From Smallanthus sonchifolius (Eukaryota > Streptophyta > Magnoliopsida > Asterales > Asteraceae), in assembly GCA_023525975.1 (NCBI GenBank), contig CM042042.1, positions 4,409,501-4,473,500 of the forward strand: DNA of 64,000 nt. Reading direction: 5' to 3'. The notes beneath the pieces are model-generated. The model saw nothing but the letters and a program-made list of their open reading frames with translations. It was not told the DNA's origin and searched no databases. Positions within the stretch are counted from its first letter, which is position 1, and each line of letters starts with the position of its first letter. A program made the position numbers and the translations under genes. Below are positions 21,456-33,360 of the stretch, in pieces.

Positions 21456-22800
21456 AACCGTTTATCAAAATGAAAATAAAAACATTTTATAAACAATTAC
21501 AATATATAAAAAGAATAAGCAATAAATTACAAGTACTTTTACAACTGAATTTTTTAAAAAAAATTACAAGAAGGTAAGATGAAGCAGAATTTCTTGGTTG
21601 ATTCGTATGAAATAATGGTCTCTTAAAACAAATTTTCAAGTCTGTCAAGAGAACTTTGTTAATTAACCAGGGTACAAATGCTGAAGCAAGAATTAAAACA
21701 AAAAAATTGCTTTGAACGTCTTGAATGTGATTGTAGTGTTTTTCAAGTGACTGCCGACGTCCCTTTTTATAGGTTGTCGGAATTGGTCAAGTGAAACGTC
21801 GCGTCGTTTACATAGGGATGCAACACATTAGTTTATTTCTAACTAATTACATAATGATCCCACTGTTTCTACTAATTATATTCAGGGCAGTAACTTTACT
21901 AACAGATAGCAGTTTACTGAATACGTATTCATCCTTAGTTTGTTTTTTAGTCAGTTCTTCAAAGGTCTTTAATCTTCGCACCGCTTCTTAGAATGGTGTG
22001 TTAAGATTAACAAACTGCTCAGTTGTAGAAACTATCTATACCAATCTTTTGTCATTCATTGTATGCTCAAAATTGTTTGCTTGTGATGCAATCTCAATAA
22101 TTTTTCTGAAATAAGCATCAAGTGACTCATTAATACCCATTTATAAAGATTCAAAATCTGACTCGAGTATTTGTAGTCGTACCTCTTTAACTCTATCTGC
22201 TCCTACATGTCGAACATTTAGTGCATCCCAAATATCTTTGGCTGAAGTAAGATTGGCAATTTACAAGACCATATTTTTAGGAATTGCTTGGTATAGTAAT
22301 CTAATTGCTTGGTTGTATTTCTTGTGGTTGAGTTTAGTTCCTTTGGTTGGTTCCATTGCCACCTATATACCATGGACATGTCTTCTTTTTTCTTAGTACA
22401 ACCCACTGGTCTTTCGGTTAACACGCGATTTAATCAAACCTCTCTATTAAACTGACTTTGATTAATTACTTCCCGGATCGAAATGACTTTCCTTTCTATT
22501 TATTTTGTGTACTTTAGTACTTTGGTTTCTGTTGCCTTTTATTATAATAAACTTTCCTTTAAATTCTATTTTGACTTTTGGTCAAACAGTTGCACAAAAA
22601 CACTTTTTTTTGTGTTTTCTTCCTGTCGTTCTTGGTTCCAACCACGCCTGATTTCACTTCTACCGCCACTTTTGGTAAAAACCATTACTTTTCTGATATG
22701 ATCTTCTAGTCATATTTATCACGTCTCATTTGAAGGTATTCAATATCGTTTCCGGTCACAGTTTCAATTTGAAAACCAGGTATTCGAATATATTTGAAAA
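21456..22800 (-). mobile_element. Gag-LTR retroelement remnant, copy 2
   Basis: Gag with SAKDIWDALNVRHVGAD at about 22202-22250, then a region matching the other copies. A TATA-like CTATAAAAAGGGACG (minus strand, about 21758-21772) marks the LTR promoter. Compared with copy 1 it lacks about 80 bp after CCATGGACAT (22378). Confidence 0.65.
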
Positions 22801-22854
22801 CTTAGTATTAGACTTGTAAACGAATCGAACAGAAAATTATTCTAAATGACAATT

Positions 22855-23290
22855 GAGGTTGGTGGTCCAGTGGTAGAGTAAAATCCTCTTAAAACATTAA
22901 GGTTTGAAGCAGAGGAACTTAATAGAGGCCAGGCCCCCTTATTTTTTTTATTCAAAATAATTGATTTCGGCTCACTAGATTTATTTAATATTATTTATAA
23001 TGTTTGGCCCCCTTTTAATCCAGATCAAAAGCACAAATATGTTCCACAAATCCACAAAAAATGGTTTTTTCCCCACTTTTTTCTTATATGTATTGATTTC
23101 GGCCCACTAGGTTTATTTCATATTTATTATAATGTTTGGGTCACTCCTAATTCAGACCAAAAACCTAAATCTGTTCCACAAATCCACTTAAAAATTTGGC
23201 TTTTTTATGTCTACTATTTTCGACCCCCAAATTTAATTGTTCAAGTTCCGCCACTAGTTTGAGGAGGTTATGGGTTCAACTCCCAATGAC
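22855..23290 (+). repeat. SINE-like sequence split by a tandem duplication
   Basis: TGGTCCAGTGGTAGAGT (about 22863) resembles a tRNA A box and GGTTCAACTCC (about 23273) a B box, but they are 400 bp apart. The DNA between holds two ~128-bp tandem copies, each with TTGATTTCGGC(T/C)CACTAG and TTCCACAAATCCAC. The same arrangement recurs at 32548-33000. A SINE interrupted by other DNA is one reading. Chance similarity is possible. Confidence 0.35.
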
Positions 23291-23684
23291 CGCTCTAATT
23301 TTCGAGTTATTTTCCGGCGAACACGAAACCCAGCAAAACCTCTCTATTTCCCCTAGTAGATTGTACCACTACGTTTCTCCGGTGTCCCTTGTTCTCCCTT
23401 CAGCTGCATGCCACTATGAAACCCACCAAAAGGTGAAAACGATTTTACAGCATAAATGACAGAAGGGTGAGACCTTCTTATTGTTTGATCAAAGTTTTTA
23501 GTGGTGTAGGTTGCAATAAATTTTGGTTCTTATTTTATGTTTCAAAATTTTGTTCAAAACAAGAATAAGAAGTTTAGTTTTGGTTGAAACTTGAAATGAT
23601 GTTGTGAATTGGTATATTCTACATTTTCAATTATTTTTTTATCAAAAATAAGTTTTTGCCAGGTTTGGTCCGGATCCCAAACAC
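23291..23684. other. Spacer shared with 33000-33360
   Basis: CCCCTAGTAGATTGTACCAC and CTCCCTTCAGCTGCATGCC appear in both copies. An 87-codon open frame at 23196-23459 covers the SINE-like part and is not supported as a gene. Also holds GAAATGATGTTGTGAATTGG, seen at 16930 and 41740. Confidence 0.4.
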
Positions 23685-24845
23685 ATTAGTTTATTTCTAA
23701 CTAATTACATAAAGACCCCACTGTTTCTACTAATTATATTCAAGGCAGTAACTTTACTAACGGATAGCAGTTTACTGAATCGTATTCATCCTCAGTTTGC
23801 TTTCTAGTCCATTCTTCGAAGGTCTTTAATCTTCGCACCGCTTCTTAGAATGGTGTGTTAAGATTAGCAAACTGCTCAATTGTAGAAACTATCTATACCA
23901 ATCTTTTGTCATTCATTGTATGCCCAAAATTGCTTGCTTGTGATGCAATCTCACTAATTTTTCTAGAATAAGCATCAAGAGACTCATTAATACCCATTTA
24001 TAATGATTCAAAATCTGACTCAACTATTTGTAGTTGTGCCTCATTAACTCTATCTGCCCCTACATGTTGAAACTTTAGTGCATCCCAAATATCCTTGGCT
24101 GAAGTAAGGTTGGCAATTTACAAGACCATATTTTTAGGAATTGCTCAGTATAGTAATATAATTGTTTGGTTGTTTTTCTTGTGATTGACTTTAGTTCCTT
24201 TGGTTGGTTCCACTGCCACCTATATACCATGGACTTTAAAGATTGCTCTAACCTTTACAACCCAAAAAGTATAATTTGTGGAGTTGAGAATTGAACACTG
24301 GAAAGTCATTACGTCCCTCCTTCATTTGTTGCCACAATCTCTTTGTTTTTGTTCTTGAATGAATCCTCAACCATTGAACGTGTCTTCTTTTTCCTTTGTA
24401 CAACCCACTGGTCTTTCGGTTAACACTCGATTTAATCAAACCTCTCTATTAAATTGACGTTGATTAATTACTTCCGGATCGAAATGACTTTCCTTTCTAT
24501 TTATTTTGTGTACTTTTGTTTCAAGGATTAAAGATTTATTTTTGTACCCACTTTAGTACTTTGGTTCCTTTGCCTTTTATTATAATAATTTTTCCTTGAA
24601 GTTATATTTTGACTTTTGGTCAAACAGTTTCACAAAAACACATTTTTAGTGTTTTCTTCCTCTTGATCTTGGTTCCAACCACGCCTGATTTCACTTCTAC
24701 CGCCACTTTTGGTACAAACCATTACTTTTCTGATATGATCTTCTAGTCATATTTATCACGTGTCATTTCAAGATATTCAATATCGTTTCCCGTCATAGTT
24801 TCAATTTGAAAACCATGTATTCGAATATATTTGAAAACTTAGTAT
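23685..24845 (-). mobile_element. Gag retroelement remnant, copy 3 (LTR part missing)
   Basis: The longest readable gag: ANLTSAKDIWDALKFQHVGAD at about 24058-24118, then NEAQLQIVESDFESL and INESLDAYSRKISEIASQAS in the gag-polypeptide pattern. Stops interrupt it, for example before MGINE. The left edge is fused to GGTCCGGATCCCAAACAC, so the LTR is absent. Confidence 0.65.
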
Positions 24846-24983
24846 TAGACTTGTAAACGAATCGAACAAAAAATATCATGTTCGTGTTCGTTCTTTTAAC
24901 TTTAACCGAACATATAATCGAACGCGAAAAGTTAAACGAATGAGGTTTCAATGTTCGTGTTCATTCGCTAAGAAAATGAACGT
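24846..24983. mobile_element. Truncated GAACG-type hAT MITE, second fragment
   Basis: TAGACTTGTAAACGAATCG start, ending AATGAACGTAA, like the fragment at 20651. It is joined directly to MORN-type DNA (ATATCACCATGTTGTAAACC), a different partner from the first fragment. Confidence 0.55.
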
Positions 24984-25089
24984 AAATATCACCATGTTGT
25001 AAACCTTTAGTTGAGCATAAAACAGTTTACATTTACAACCATATTTACATTTGTAATGTGATATAGGGGGATATTTGTCATTGCATTTT

Positions 25090-25340
25090 TAAGGTGATTA
25101 TGACCTTTTCATGTCACAGATAGTTTCTAGGTTTTGGTATAGTTGGACTGATATCGCACTCACCATCATAAATATCACCATGTTGTAAACCTTCAACAAC
25201 CCATCCCTAGGTCGGGTTGTTGAGCCAATTAACCAAACAAATGGTGTTCGTGTATTGGATTTGCAACAAATAACCAGAAGTCTGTAGTTTCTTTGTATAC
25301 AACAATGGTGATGTCTATGAGGGTGAGTTTCATATCAAAT
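25090..25340 (-). pseudogene. MORN fragment 9
   Basis: Full fragment with intron 2 (TTAAGGTGATTATGACC), minus exon 1 (CCATCCCTAGGTCGGG) and plus piece at about 25290-25330. Its closest relative is the fragment at 56580, which shares CATCCCTAGGTCG. Confidence 0.65.
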
Positions 25341-25469
25341 TAATTATTACTACTTCAAAGAGGAGAAGTAGATTATATGTAAGCTTTCTAATTCTACCTC
25401 ATTCATTTAGGTGATATAATGATTATTTTGTTTTGAAAGGTGGTGATATAATGATTATAAGAAGTAAAT

Positions 25470-26554
25470 TGTTACGTACCCTTTCTGTTTCTTTTTAATT
25501 AATTAGGAGTTAATTGTATTTGTGGGTTAGTAATATATTGAGTCAAATAGTTAGTGGAGTCATAGGAGAAGTTTCCATGTTAGTAGGGGTAGTTATTTAT
25601 CAATTTATTCCTTGTAAGGCTATTTAAGAGTTACTAATATTATTATTATGATATGAATGGAATATGAATTAATCTAAGTTCTCTCTAAAATTCTTCTTGG
25701 CTTCTTTCTTTTTTCTTTGGCCAACGATTAAACCGTTGGAACCACATCAGTGGAATCAGAGCGGTCTTGATCCACTCCTATAAACACTCAAGAATGGAAC
25801 GAGTCGTTGGATCGAATCGAGTCAATGCTTTTTGAGATGATTGATCTTCTCAAGAACTGACCTCGGTTACCACCACCCGATCCGCCACCGCGACAACCCT
25901 TCTCAACCACCGCCTATTTCGCACCCACAACTGTCTCAAACCCGAACCCAAAGGTTGTTGTCAACACTTCTGGTTTGAACAAGAAAGCTTCACGTGTAGG
26001 GGAACAAAATGTTCTTCTCTTCCATATTGTTAGCCATGAGGATTCCAAGAACATAATGGTCAATCATATTGTTTAAGAATTCCAAAAGGTGACCACCGTA
26101 GATGCCATTGCGATAAAAGCAACTAGGACAACGATGAATGGGGTAGCCGGGAACCCCGAATGGCGGCCGCCGTGGCGTTCCGTTATTACCGGTTCAAATG
26201 CTACGGGAAGAATCGAGTGGCAACCTCCATGACGCGTCACCAAGTGTTTTCTGGTTTCACCTTGAGGACAAGGTGAACTCGAGCGGGATAGATTGTTACG
26301 TACCCTTTCTGTTTCTCTTTAATTAATTAGGCGTTAATTGTATTTATGGGTTAGTAATATGTGGAGTCATGAGGAGGAGTTTCCATGTTAGTAGGGGTAG
26401 TTATTTCTCAATTTATTACTTGTAAGACTATTTAAGATTCACTATTATTATTATGATATGAATGGAATATGGATTAATCTAAATTCTCTCTAAAATTCTT
26501 CTTGGATTCTTTCTTTTTGCTTTGGCCAACGATTAAACCGTTGGAACCACATCA
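25470..26554 (+). mobile_element. Small non-autonomous LTR retrotransposon (TRIM-like), copy 1
   Basis: LTRs at 25470-25749 and 26294-26554 both run TGTTACGTACC...ACCACATCA. The 5-bp target duplication TAAAT lies at 25465-25469 and 26555-26559. The primer binding site TGGAATCAGAGC (25751-25762) is one change from the tRNA-iMet complement. The internal frame is dead: the ATG is ATA, and two stops (AAGAACTGA, GTTTAAGAA) replace Arg and Gln codons of the sister copy. Confidence 0.85.
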
Positions 26555-26654
26555 TAAATCAAAATTATAAGATGTGTTAAAGGTTCGAAATTTAAAACAT
26601 ATTCGAATAAAGTGAATAATTTGAATTTTGGGTTATCATACGCTATATAGAAGA

Positions 26655-27496
26655 CTAATTTAGATCCCGTGTATACACACGGTATGAAAAATATCAATAA
26701 ATGAAATTTTTAAATGTTTATGTGTTACATGTGTAAAAATGTAACATATCTATACTATATAATAAAGAAAGGTTTTTGTATGCCACGTGTCGTCACCATA
26801 TTCAATCTCATCATTGTTTTCCCGCCTCTCTTTCTTATTAAATGCATCCATATCTTTTAATAAATTAATAATATACTAATAAAACATATTTATTTTTAAA
26901 TTATCCTTTATTATAAAAAAAACTTTGAAATCTAATTATATAATTTTTATTTTCAATCAAATAGTAAATGAAAGTCAAATTAAATTAAATAATAATTGAC
27001 GTATTTCCGAAACCCAATTATATATTATTTTTTACATATTTTGAATTTTGTTTTATATCTTTAATATACAGTAATACATTTTTACATCTGTAAAATACAT
27101 AAATAAAATTTAAGAAATTTATGTATTGATATTATTCACCCGTGTGTATTACACGGGGTCTAAGCTAGTACTAAGGATATAAAACAAAACTCAAAATATG
27201 TAAAAACTAATATATAATTGGGTTTCGAAAATACATTAAGTACTATTTATTGTAATTTGATTTTCATTTATTATTTGATTGAAAATAAAAGTTACATAAT
27301 TAGATTTAAAAGTTTTATAACGGATAATTTAAAATAAATGTGTTTTATTAGTATAATTAATATTTTCTTTAAATATATATTATTGTTAAAAGATGGAGGT
27401 GCATTTAATAAGAGAGAGATGCGAGAAAAAATGATGAGAATGAATGTGGAGGCGACACATGCCATGAAAAAACCTTTATTTATTATATAGTATAGA
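26655..27496 (-). mobile_element. Helitron on the minus strand, copy 1, with a nested Helitron
   Basis: Minus-strand 5' end TCTATACTATATAATAAATA at 27496. The 3' end has the hairpin CCGTGTGTATACACGG and then CTAA (26655-26658; CTAG in the sister). The inner Helitron at 26749-27168 splits it. Its sister at 58159-58586 is uninterrupted. Confidence 0.75.
26749..27168 (+). mobile_element. Nested non-autonomous Helitron
   Basis: Starts TCTATACTATATAATAAAG and ends with hairpin CCCGTGTGTATTACACGGG, then GTCTAAGCTAG. It sits between A (26748) and T (27169), as Helitrons do. The sister segment at about 58245 reads GTATCAGATACTAAGG with no insert, an empty site. It is 420 bp without coding capacity. 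Confidence 0.85.
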
Positions 27497-27759
27497 TAGG
27501 TTAGAAACCATATATATTATACAAGATGAATAAATGCAGTGTTATATTTACTCAATAATGAAAATCTAATATTACATAGTTTTTAATACAAATTTTAGAA
27601 ACGTTATATAGTTATTTTTTAAAAATGTTTTATAAAAATAATGAAAGAAATGTTCTAATTATAAAAATGTTTTATGAAAAAGCTATTTTTTTAATTAAAA
27701 ATGTCTTATAAAAATAGTTATAGAAATCATTATTATTAAATAGGAGAGAGAGGCGGTGT
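27497..27759. repeat. Spacer of the 25-30 kb / 56-62 kb duplication
   Basis: AT-rich with ATAAAAATGTTTTATGAA inverted and direct motifs. Sister at 58587-58855. No gene is seen. Confidence 0.45.
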
Positions 27760-28095
27760 ATTGAGGATAGTTAGAGTGATACTCATGACCACGTTCATTA
27801 AATCAACATTGCGGTAAACAACATTCAAAGATGAATTTAAGCCGTTGTGGCATTTTCATGTCATAAACAGTTTCTAGCCTTTGGGGATAGTTAGAGTGAT
27901 ACTCATGATCACCTTAATTAAATCACCATTGCGGTAAACCTTCACCAAGAACCCAAACCCACGTCGGTGTATTGAGCTAATTGATCAAACAACTAGCGTG
28001 CATGTATTTGATATGTTGGAAAGCAACAAATAACCGAATGGGTATAGTTTCAAATTCTAGGCATACATCAATGGTGATGTTTATGTGATTAAACC
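27760..28095 (-). pseudogene. MORN fragment 10 with a 124-bp tandem duplication
   Basis: GATAGTTAGAGTGATACTC occurs at about 27767 and 27886, each followed by exon-1 start sequence. The first is cut and rejoined to ACATTCAAAGATGAATTTAAG (intron 2). The upstream exon-1 part is retained as GATATGTTGGAAAGCAAC, which on the minus strand reads VAFQHIK. Confidence 0.6.
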
Positions 28096-28429
28096 ATGAA
28101 AGTTATGAACCCTATGCATCCATTTTAGCCGACTTTGTAACTCCTATCCATTGTGGTCGTGTGATTAAACCATAGTGTCTTTTTATTTAGTCTACAGACT
28201 TCTAAGTCTTCGAAAACCTAATGTTACGGGTGTACGGTTTTGATCCTAAGGCACACACTATAACTTATAGCCTATAAGTTAAGTTACTGTTTTCTATATT
28301 ATAATCGTATGAATAATATATCGATTTATGATTTGTATTAATGTATGATTAGGATGGTATTATGTTTTAAGTCTAATAGTCATTTCGTTAGGGATATGTT
28401 ATTCGTACACCTCATCTGATACTGTGACT

Positions 28430-28700
28430 TCTTACATACGAGTCATATGTAAGCATATGAGTCATATACGACTCATAAGCAAGACAAGTTTTGCATTAGT
28501 CATTCATGTCTCTTTATACGACTCATATGTACACATACGAGTCATGTGCGTGGTGTACCCTAATACGACTTCATATGTGCCTCATATGACTCATATACAC
28601 ACATACGAGTCATATATGCCCCATATGACTCATATACACACATACAAGTCATATGTGCCCCATATGACTCATATACACACATGAGTCGTATGTGTGGTGT
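28430..28700. repeat. 39-bp tandem array, site 2
   Basis: Three clean units of CCCCATATGACTCATATAC / ACACATACGAGTCATATGTG follow a more degenerate start. One unit carries ACAAGTCAT, the last a short deletion (CACACATGAGTCGT). Confidence 0.75.
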
Positions 28701-28814
28701 CCGAAGAAACAAATATTACAAAAATGCTAAATCACAACGTTAGGAGAGAATGTACGAGTCACGTATAGAAGCATTTAACTGTGCAGTAGAAAATACGAAA
28801 ACTCAAGTATTCTA

Positions 28815-28960
28815 CCCTTTTGGATTGTAAATTTTATAGTTAATTTGTAATTTTATAGTTAAGTTGTATTTTTTTATAGTGAATTTGTATTTGTTATTCT
28901 TAGACTGTTATTTTTATACTTACTTTGTAATTTTATTGTTAATTTGTAAAAGACAATTAT
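28815..28960. repeat. AT-rich tandem repeat, site 2
   Basis: TTGTAATTTTATAGTTAAG variants, shorter than at 16480. After it come ATATGGCCATATATGGGTCG palindromes near 28975. Confidence 0.6.
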
Positions 28961-29049
28961 GTTTACACGAGTCATATGGCCATATATGGGTCGTATAGTT
29001 GGGTATATGACTCATTTGAAGTTGATATGGGTCGTATTGTTCCATATGA

Positions 29050-29614
29050 CTCCTATGATATGGGTATCAATATAACCCACACCACACAACATTAATCGAA
29101 GTTACCATTATGTTTCTCGGGTTCAAACGACGTTCAGGACACTATTTTTTTTTTTTTGGAAAACGGTGGCCGGGGTGGGGGTGGTGTAGCCGGTGTTTAT
29201 GGATGTGGTGGCCTACATATGTTGAGGATGTAGAAGGCCTGGGTGGGTGGGGTGGTATGATATGGGTATTAATTACTTATTATGTTTTTTAATTAAATAA
29301 GGTGGATCTCAATCATATATATTTTTTAAATGAAAGATCAAAGGGATGAATTCACACCGACTTAACGAAAATATTTAATACACATCAATTCAATGGACGG
29401 AATATGTGATTTTCGTCCAATTTAACACACATCAATTCCATGGATGGAATATGTGATGTTCGTCTAAAAATATTGGACCAAATTCCATGGTAATTTCACA
29501 CTATTTTGGTATTTTTGAAGGTTGGTGTGAAGTCCGGACGCCCAGAAGGGTTGTCTTGGTGGCCAAGTACGGATGATATCATCGGCTTGGTCCGGACTTG
29601 AGTCACTCTAGATG
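29050..29614. repeat. Spacer with a G-rich block and GGACGGAATATGTG repeats
   Basis: A G-rich stretch (GGTGGCCGGGGTGGGGGTGG, about 29165) reads as Gly-rich in one frame. It is also present at about 60320, so it is spacer, not a supported gene. The paired CAATGGACGGAATATGTG repeats lie at 29390-29465. Confidence 0.5.
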
Positions 29615-29850
29615 GCGTTTTCATGTCATAGATAGTTTCAAGGGTTTGGGTATAGTTAGACTGATATCGCATTCACCATCATAGATATCACCATGCTGTA
29701 AACCTTCATCAACCCAACCTCAGGTCGGTTCGTTGAGCCAATTAACCAAAAAATTAGTGTGCTTGGATTTGATTTGCAACAAATAACCGGAAGGCTGTAG
29801 TTTCTAGATATACAGCAATGGAGATGTCTACGAGGGTGAGTTTCATATCA
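29615..29850 (-). pseudogene. MORN fragment 11 (left arm of foldback D)
   Basis: CACTCACC has become CATTCACC. The plus piece TATACAGCAATGGAGATGTC has Asn changed to Ser and reads YSNGDVYEGEFH (29807-29844). It serves as the empty-site control for the MITE at 60807. Confidence 0.65.
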
Positions 29851-30739
29851 AATTAATTATCACTACTTCAAAGAGGAGATGTAGATTATATATAAGCTTT
29901 CTAATTCTACCTCATTTATTTAGGTGATATGATGATTATAAGAACTAGATCAAAATTACAAGATTTAATTTCCTAAAGACTCGTAAGTTCAAATTTTATA
30001 AGATAAAGTGATTTTGTGTTATCCTAAATTTGTATAGAAGATAAGATAATAACAAGAAAATATTATATAATCTAATCTTGGGGTAAATATTATATACGTA
30101 CGGTGGGGATTTTTTTTTCAAAATATAGTATGATTTTCTTATTAGGCCTTTGCTCTTAAATTGAAATTACACACTAGCCCTTCTAATTTGAATTGAATTT
30201 TCATGCACCATAACGCTGATGCAACATATTTGAAGTGGAGGAATTATATATATGGTTAATTTACTATCATTAGTTTTAGGGTGGATTAAAATTCAATTCA
30301 AACTAGAAGGGCTAATGTGTAACTTCATTTAAAAAAGCAAATTACATGAAAATCATTCCAAATCTAAAATCTTTAAAACAAATCCCACCATGCGTATAAT
30401 AGATTGCTAGTGTCACATCTTTTTAATTATCTTGTTATCAAGTTAGTTTTGAAATTGATTTTTATCCAAAACTGCATTTACCTCAAGATTCGGTTATATA
30501 ATATTTTGTTGTTGTTATCATGTTGATTTTCCTCAAGATTCGGTTATATAATATTTGAACTTACGAGTCTTTAGCAAATCTTATAATTTTGAATTTTGAT
30601 TTAGTTCTAATAATCATCATATCACCTAAATAAATGGGGTACAATTAGGATTATTTACGAATCTACAAATAATCTACTTTTGCACTTTGAAGTGGTGGTA
30701 ATAAAGAAAGGGAGTCATTCGATTGTTTGACAATTTAAT

Positions 30740-30985
30740 TTGATATGAAACTCACCCTCATAGACATCTCCATTGTTGTATACCTACAAACTACATGCTT
30801 CCCGTTATTTGTTGCAAATCAAATACACGCACACCAATTGTTTGAATAAATGGCTCAATGAACCGACTTAGGGCTGGGTTGGTGAAGGTATACGGCATGG
30901 TGATATCTATGATGGTGAGTATGATATCAGTCTAACATTACCTACACCTTAGAAACTACTTGTGACATGAAAACGTCATAATTGT
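30740..30985 (+). pseudogene. MORN fragment 12, reverse (right arm of foldback D)
   Basis: GAAACTCACCCTCATAGAC ... GGTGAAGGTATACGGCATGG. A short tandem duplication of AAAACGTCATAATTGTAG follows at about 30970-31005. Confidence 0.65.
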
Positions 30986-31004
30986 AGAAAACGTCATAAT
31001 TGTA

Positions 31005-32505
31005 GGAACCGTTTGTCAAAATAAATAATAAAAACATTTTATAAACAATTACAATACATTAAAAGAATAAGCAATAAATTACAAGTACTTTTACAACTGA
31101 ATTTTTTTTAAAAAAATTACAAGAATGTAAGATGAAGCAGAATTTCTTGGTTAATGATTCGTATTAAATAATGGTCTCTTAAAACAAATTTCGAGTCTGT
31201 CAAGAGAACTTTGTTAATTAACCAGGGTACAAATGCCGAAGCAAGAATTAAAACGAAAAAAATTGCTTTGAATGTCTTGAATGTGATTGTAGTGTTTTTC
31301 AAGTGACTGCCGACATCCCCTTTTATAGGATGTCGGAATTGGTCCGGTGAAACGTCGCATCGTTTACATAGGGATGCAACACATTAGTTTATTTCTAACT
31401 AATTACATAAGGATCCCACTGTTTCTACTATTTATATTCAGAGCAGTAACTTTACTAATAGATAGCAGTTTACTAAATATGTATTCATCCTTAGTTTGTT
31501 TTTTAGTCAGTTCTTCGAAGGTCTTTAATCTTCGCACCGCTTCTTAGAATGGTGTGTTAAGAATAACAAACTGCTCAATTGTATAAACTATCTATACCAA
31601 TCTTTTGTCATTCATTGTATGCTCAAGATTGTTTGCTTGTGATGCAATCTCACTAATTTTTCTGGAATAAGCATCAAGTGACTCATTAATACCCATTTAT
31701 TAAGATTCAAAATCTGACTCGAGTATTTGTATTCGTGCCTTTTTAACTCTATCTGCTCCTACATGTCGAACCTTTAGTGCATCCCAAATATCCTTGGCTG
31801 AAGTAAAGTTGGCAATTTAGAAGACCATATTTTTAGGAATTGATCAGTATAGTAATCTAATTACTTGGTTGTTTTTCTTGTGGTTGACTTTAGTTCCTTT
31901 GGTTGGTTCCACTGCCACCTATATACCATGGATATTAAAGATTGCTCTAACCTTTACAACCCAGATGGTATAATTTGTAGAGTTGAGAATTAAATACTGA
32001 AAAGTCATTACGTCCCTCCTTCATTTGTTGCCAAAGTCTCTTTGTTTTTGTTCTTGAATGAATCCTCAACCATTGAACGTGTCTTTTTTTTCCTTAGTAC
32101 AACCCACTGGTCTTTCGGTTAACACTCGATTTAATCAAACCTCTCTATTAATCTGACGTTGATTAATTACTTCCGGGATCGAAATGACTTTCCTTTCTAT
32201 TTATTTTGTGTACTTTAGTACTTTGGTTCCTGTTGCCTTTTATTATAATAAACTTTCCTTTAAATTCTATTTTGACTTTTGGTCAAACAGTTTCACAAAA
32301 ACACATTTTTTTTTGTGTTTTCTTCTTGTCGTTCTTGGTTCCAACCACGCCTGATTTCACTTTTACCGCCACTTTTGTAAAAACCATTAATTTGATATGA
32401 TCTTCTAGTCATATTTATCACGTCTCATTTGAAGATATTCAATATCGTTTCCGGTCACAGTTTCAATTTGAAAACCATGTATTCGAATATATTTGAAAAC
32501 TTAGT
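31005..32505 (-). mobile_element. Gag-LTR retroelement remnant, copy 4
   Basis: LTR-like part 31005-31380 has a CTATAAAAGGGG TATA motif on the minus strand (about 31318-31329). Gag includes SAKDIWDALKVRHVGAD at about 31762-31805, then TRIQILESDFES. Frames are broken by several stops. Confidence 0.65.
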
Positions 32506-32547
32506 ATTAGATTTGTAAACAAATCGAACTGAAAAATATTCTAAATG

Positions 32548-33360
32548 GAGATTGAGGTTGGTGGTCCGGTGATAGAGTAAAATCCTCTTAAAACATTAAG
32601 GTTTGAGGCAACTTAATAGAGGCCAGGCCCCCTTATTTTTTTTATTCAAAATAATTGATTCGGCTCATTAGATTTATTTAATATTATTTATATTGTTTGG
32701 CCCCCTTCTAATCCAGATCAAAAGCACAAATATGTTTCACAAATCCACAAAAAAAATGGTTTTTTCCCCACTTTTTTCTTATAAGTATTGATTTCGGCCC
32801 ACTAGGTTTATTTCATATTAATTATAATGTTTGAGCCACTCCTAATTCAGACCAAAAACCTAAATCTGTTACACAAATCCACTTAAAAATTTGGCTTTTT
32901 TATGTCTACTATTTTCGACCCCCAAATTTAATTGTTCAAGTTCCGCCACTAGTTTGAGGAGGTTATGGGTTCAACTCCTAATGACCGCTCTAATTTTCGA
33001 GTTATTTTCCGGTGAACACGAAACCCCAGCAAAACCTCTCTATTTCCCCTAGTAGATTGTACCACTACGTTTCTCCGGTGTCCCTTGTTCTCCCTTCAGC
33101 TGCATGCCACTATGAAACACACCAAAAGGTGAAAACGATTTTACGGCATAAATGACAGAAGGGTGAGACCTTATTGTTTGATCAAAGTTTTTAGTGGTGT
33201 AGGTTGCAATAAATTTTGGTTCTTATTTTATGTTTCAAAATTTTGTTCAAAACAAGAATAAGAAGTTTAGTTTTGGTTGAAACTTGAAATGATGTTGTGA
33301 ATTGGTATATTCTACATTTTCAATTATTTTTTTATCAAAAGAAGTTTTTGCCAGGTTTAG
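32548..33360. repeat. Second copy of the SINE-like block and its spacer
   Basis: Matches 22855-23640 with small indels (for example AGGCAACTTAATAG against AGCAGAGGAACTTAATAG). It is followed by GTCCGGATCCCAAAGATTC, where the sister continues into gag DNA. Confidence 0.55.

Larger units (their letters stand above)
29610..31000. repeat. Foldback unit D
   Basis: Left arm 29615-30085 and right arm about 30525-30985 are inverted. The CCACCATGCGTACAGGTTATCCC block seen at 18580 is shortened here to CCACCATGCGTATAATAG (30386-30403). Confidence 0.7.

Noticed and set aside
28430..28700. CRISPR-like array
   Set aside because: Units are head-to-tail with no unique spacers, in a plant genome with introns and retrotransposons.
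29110..29292. Gly/Trp-rich frame, and the similar frame at 60206-60388
   Set aside because: G-rich spacer duplicated with the surrounding DNA; frames differ between the two copies, so coding is not supported.
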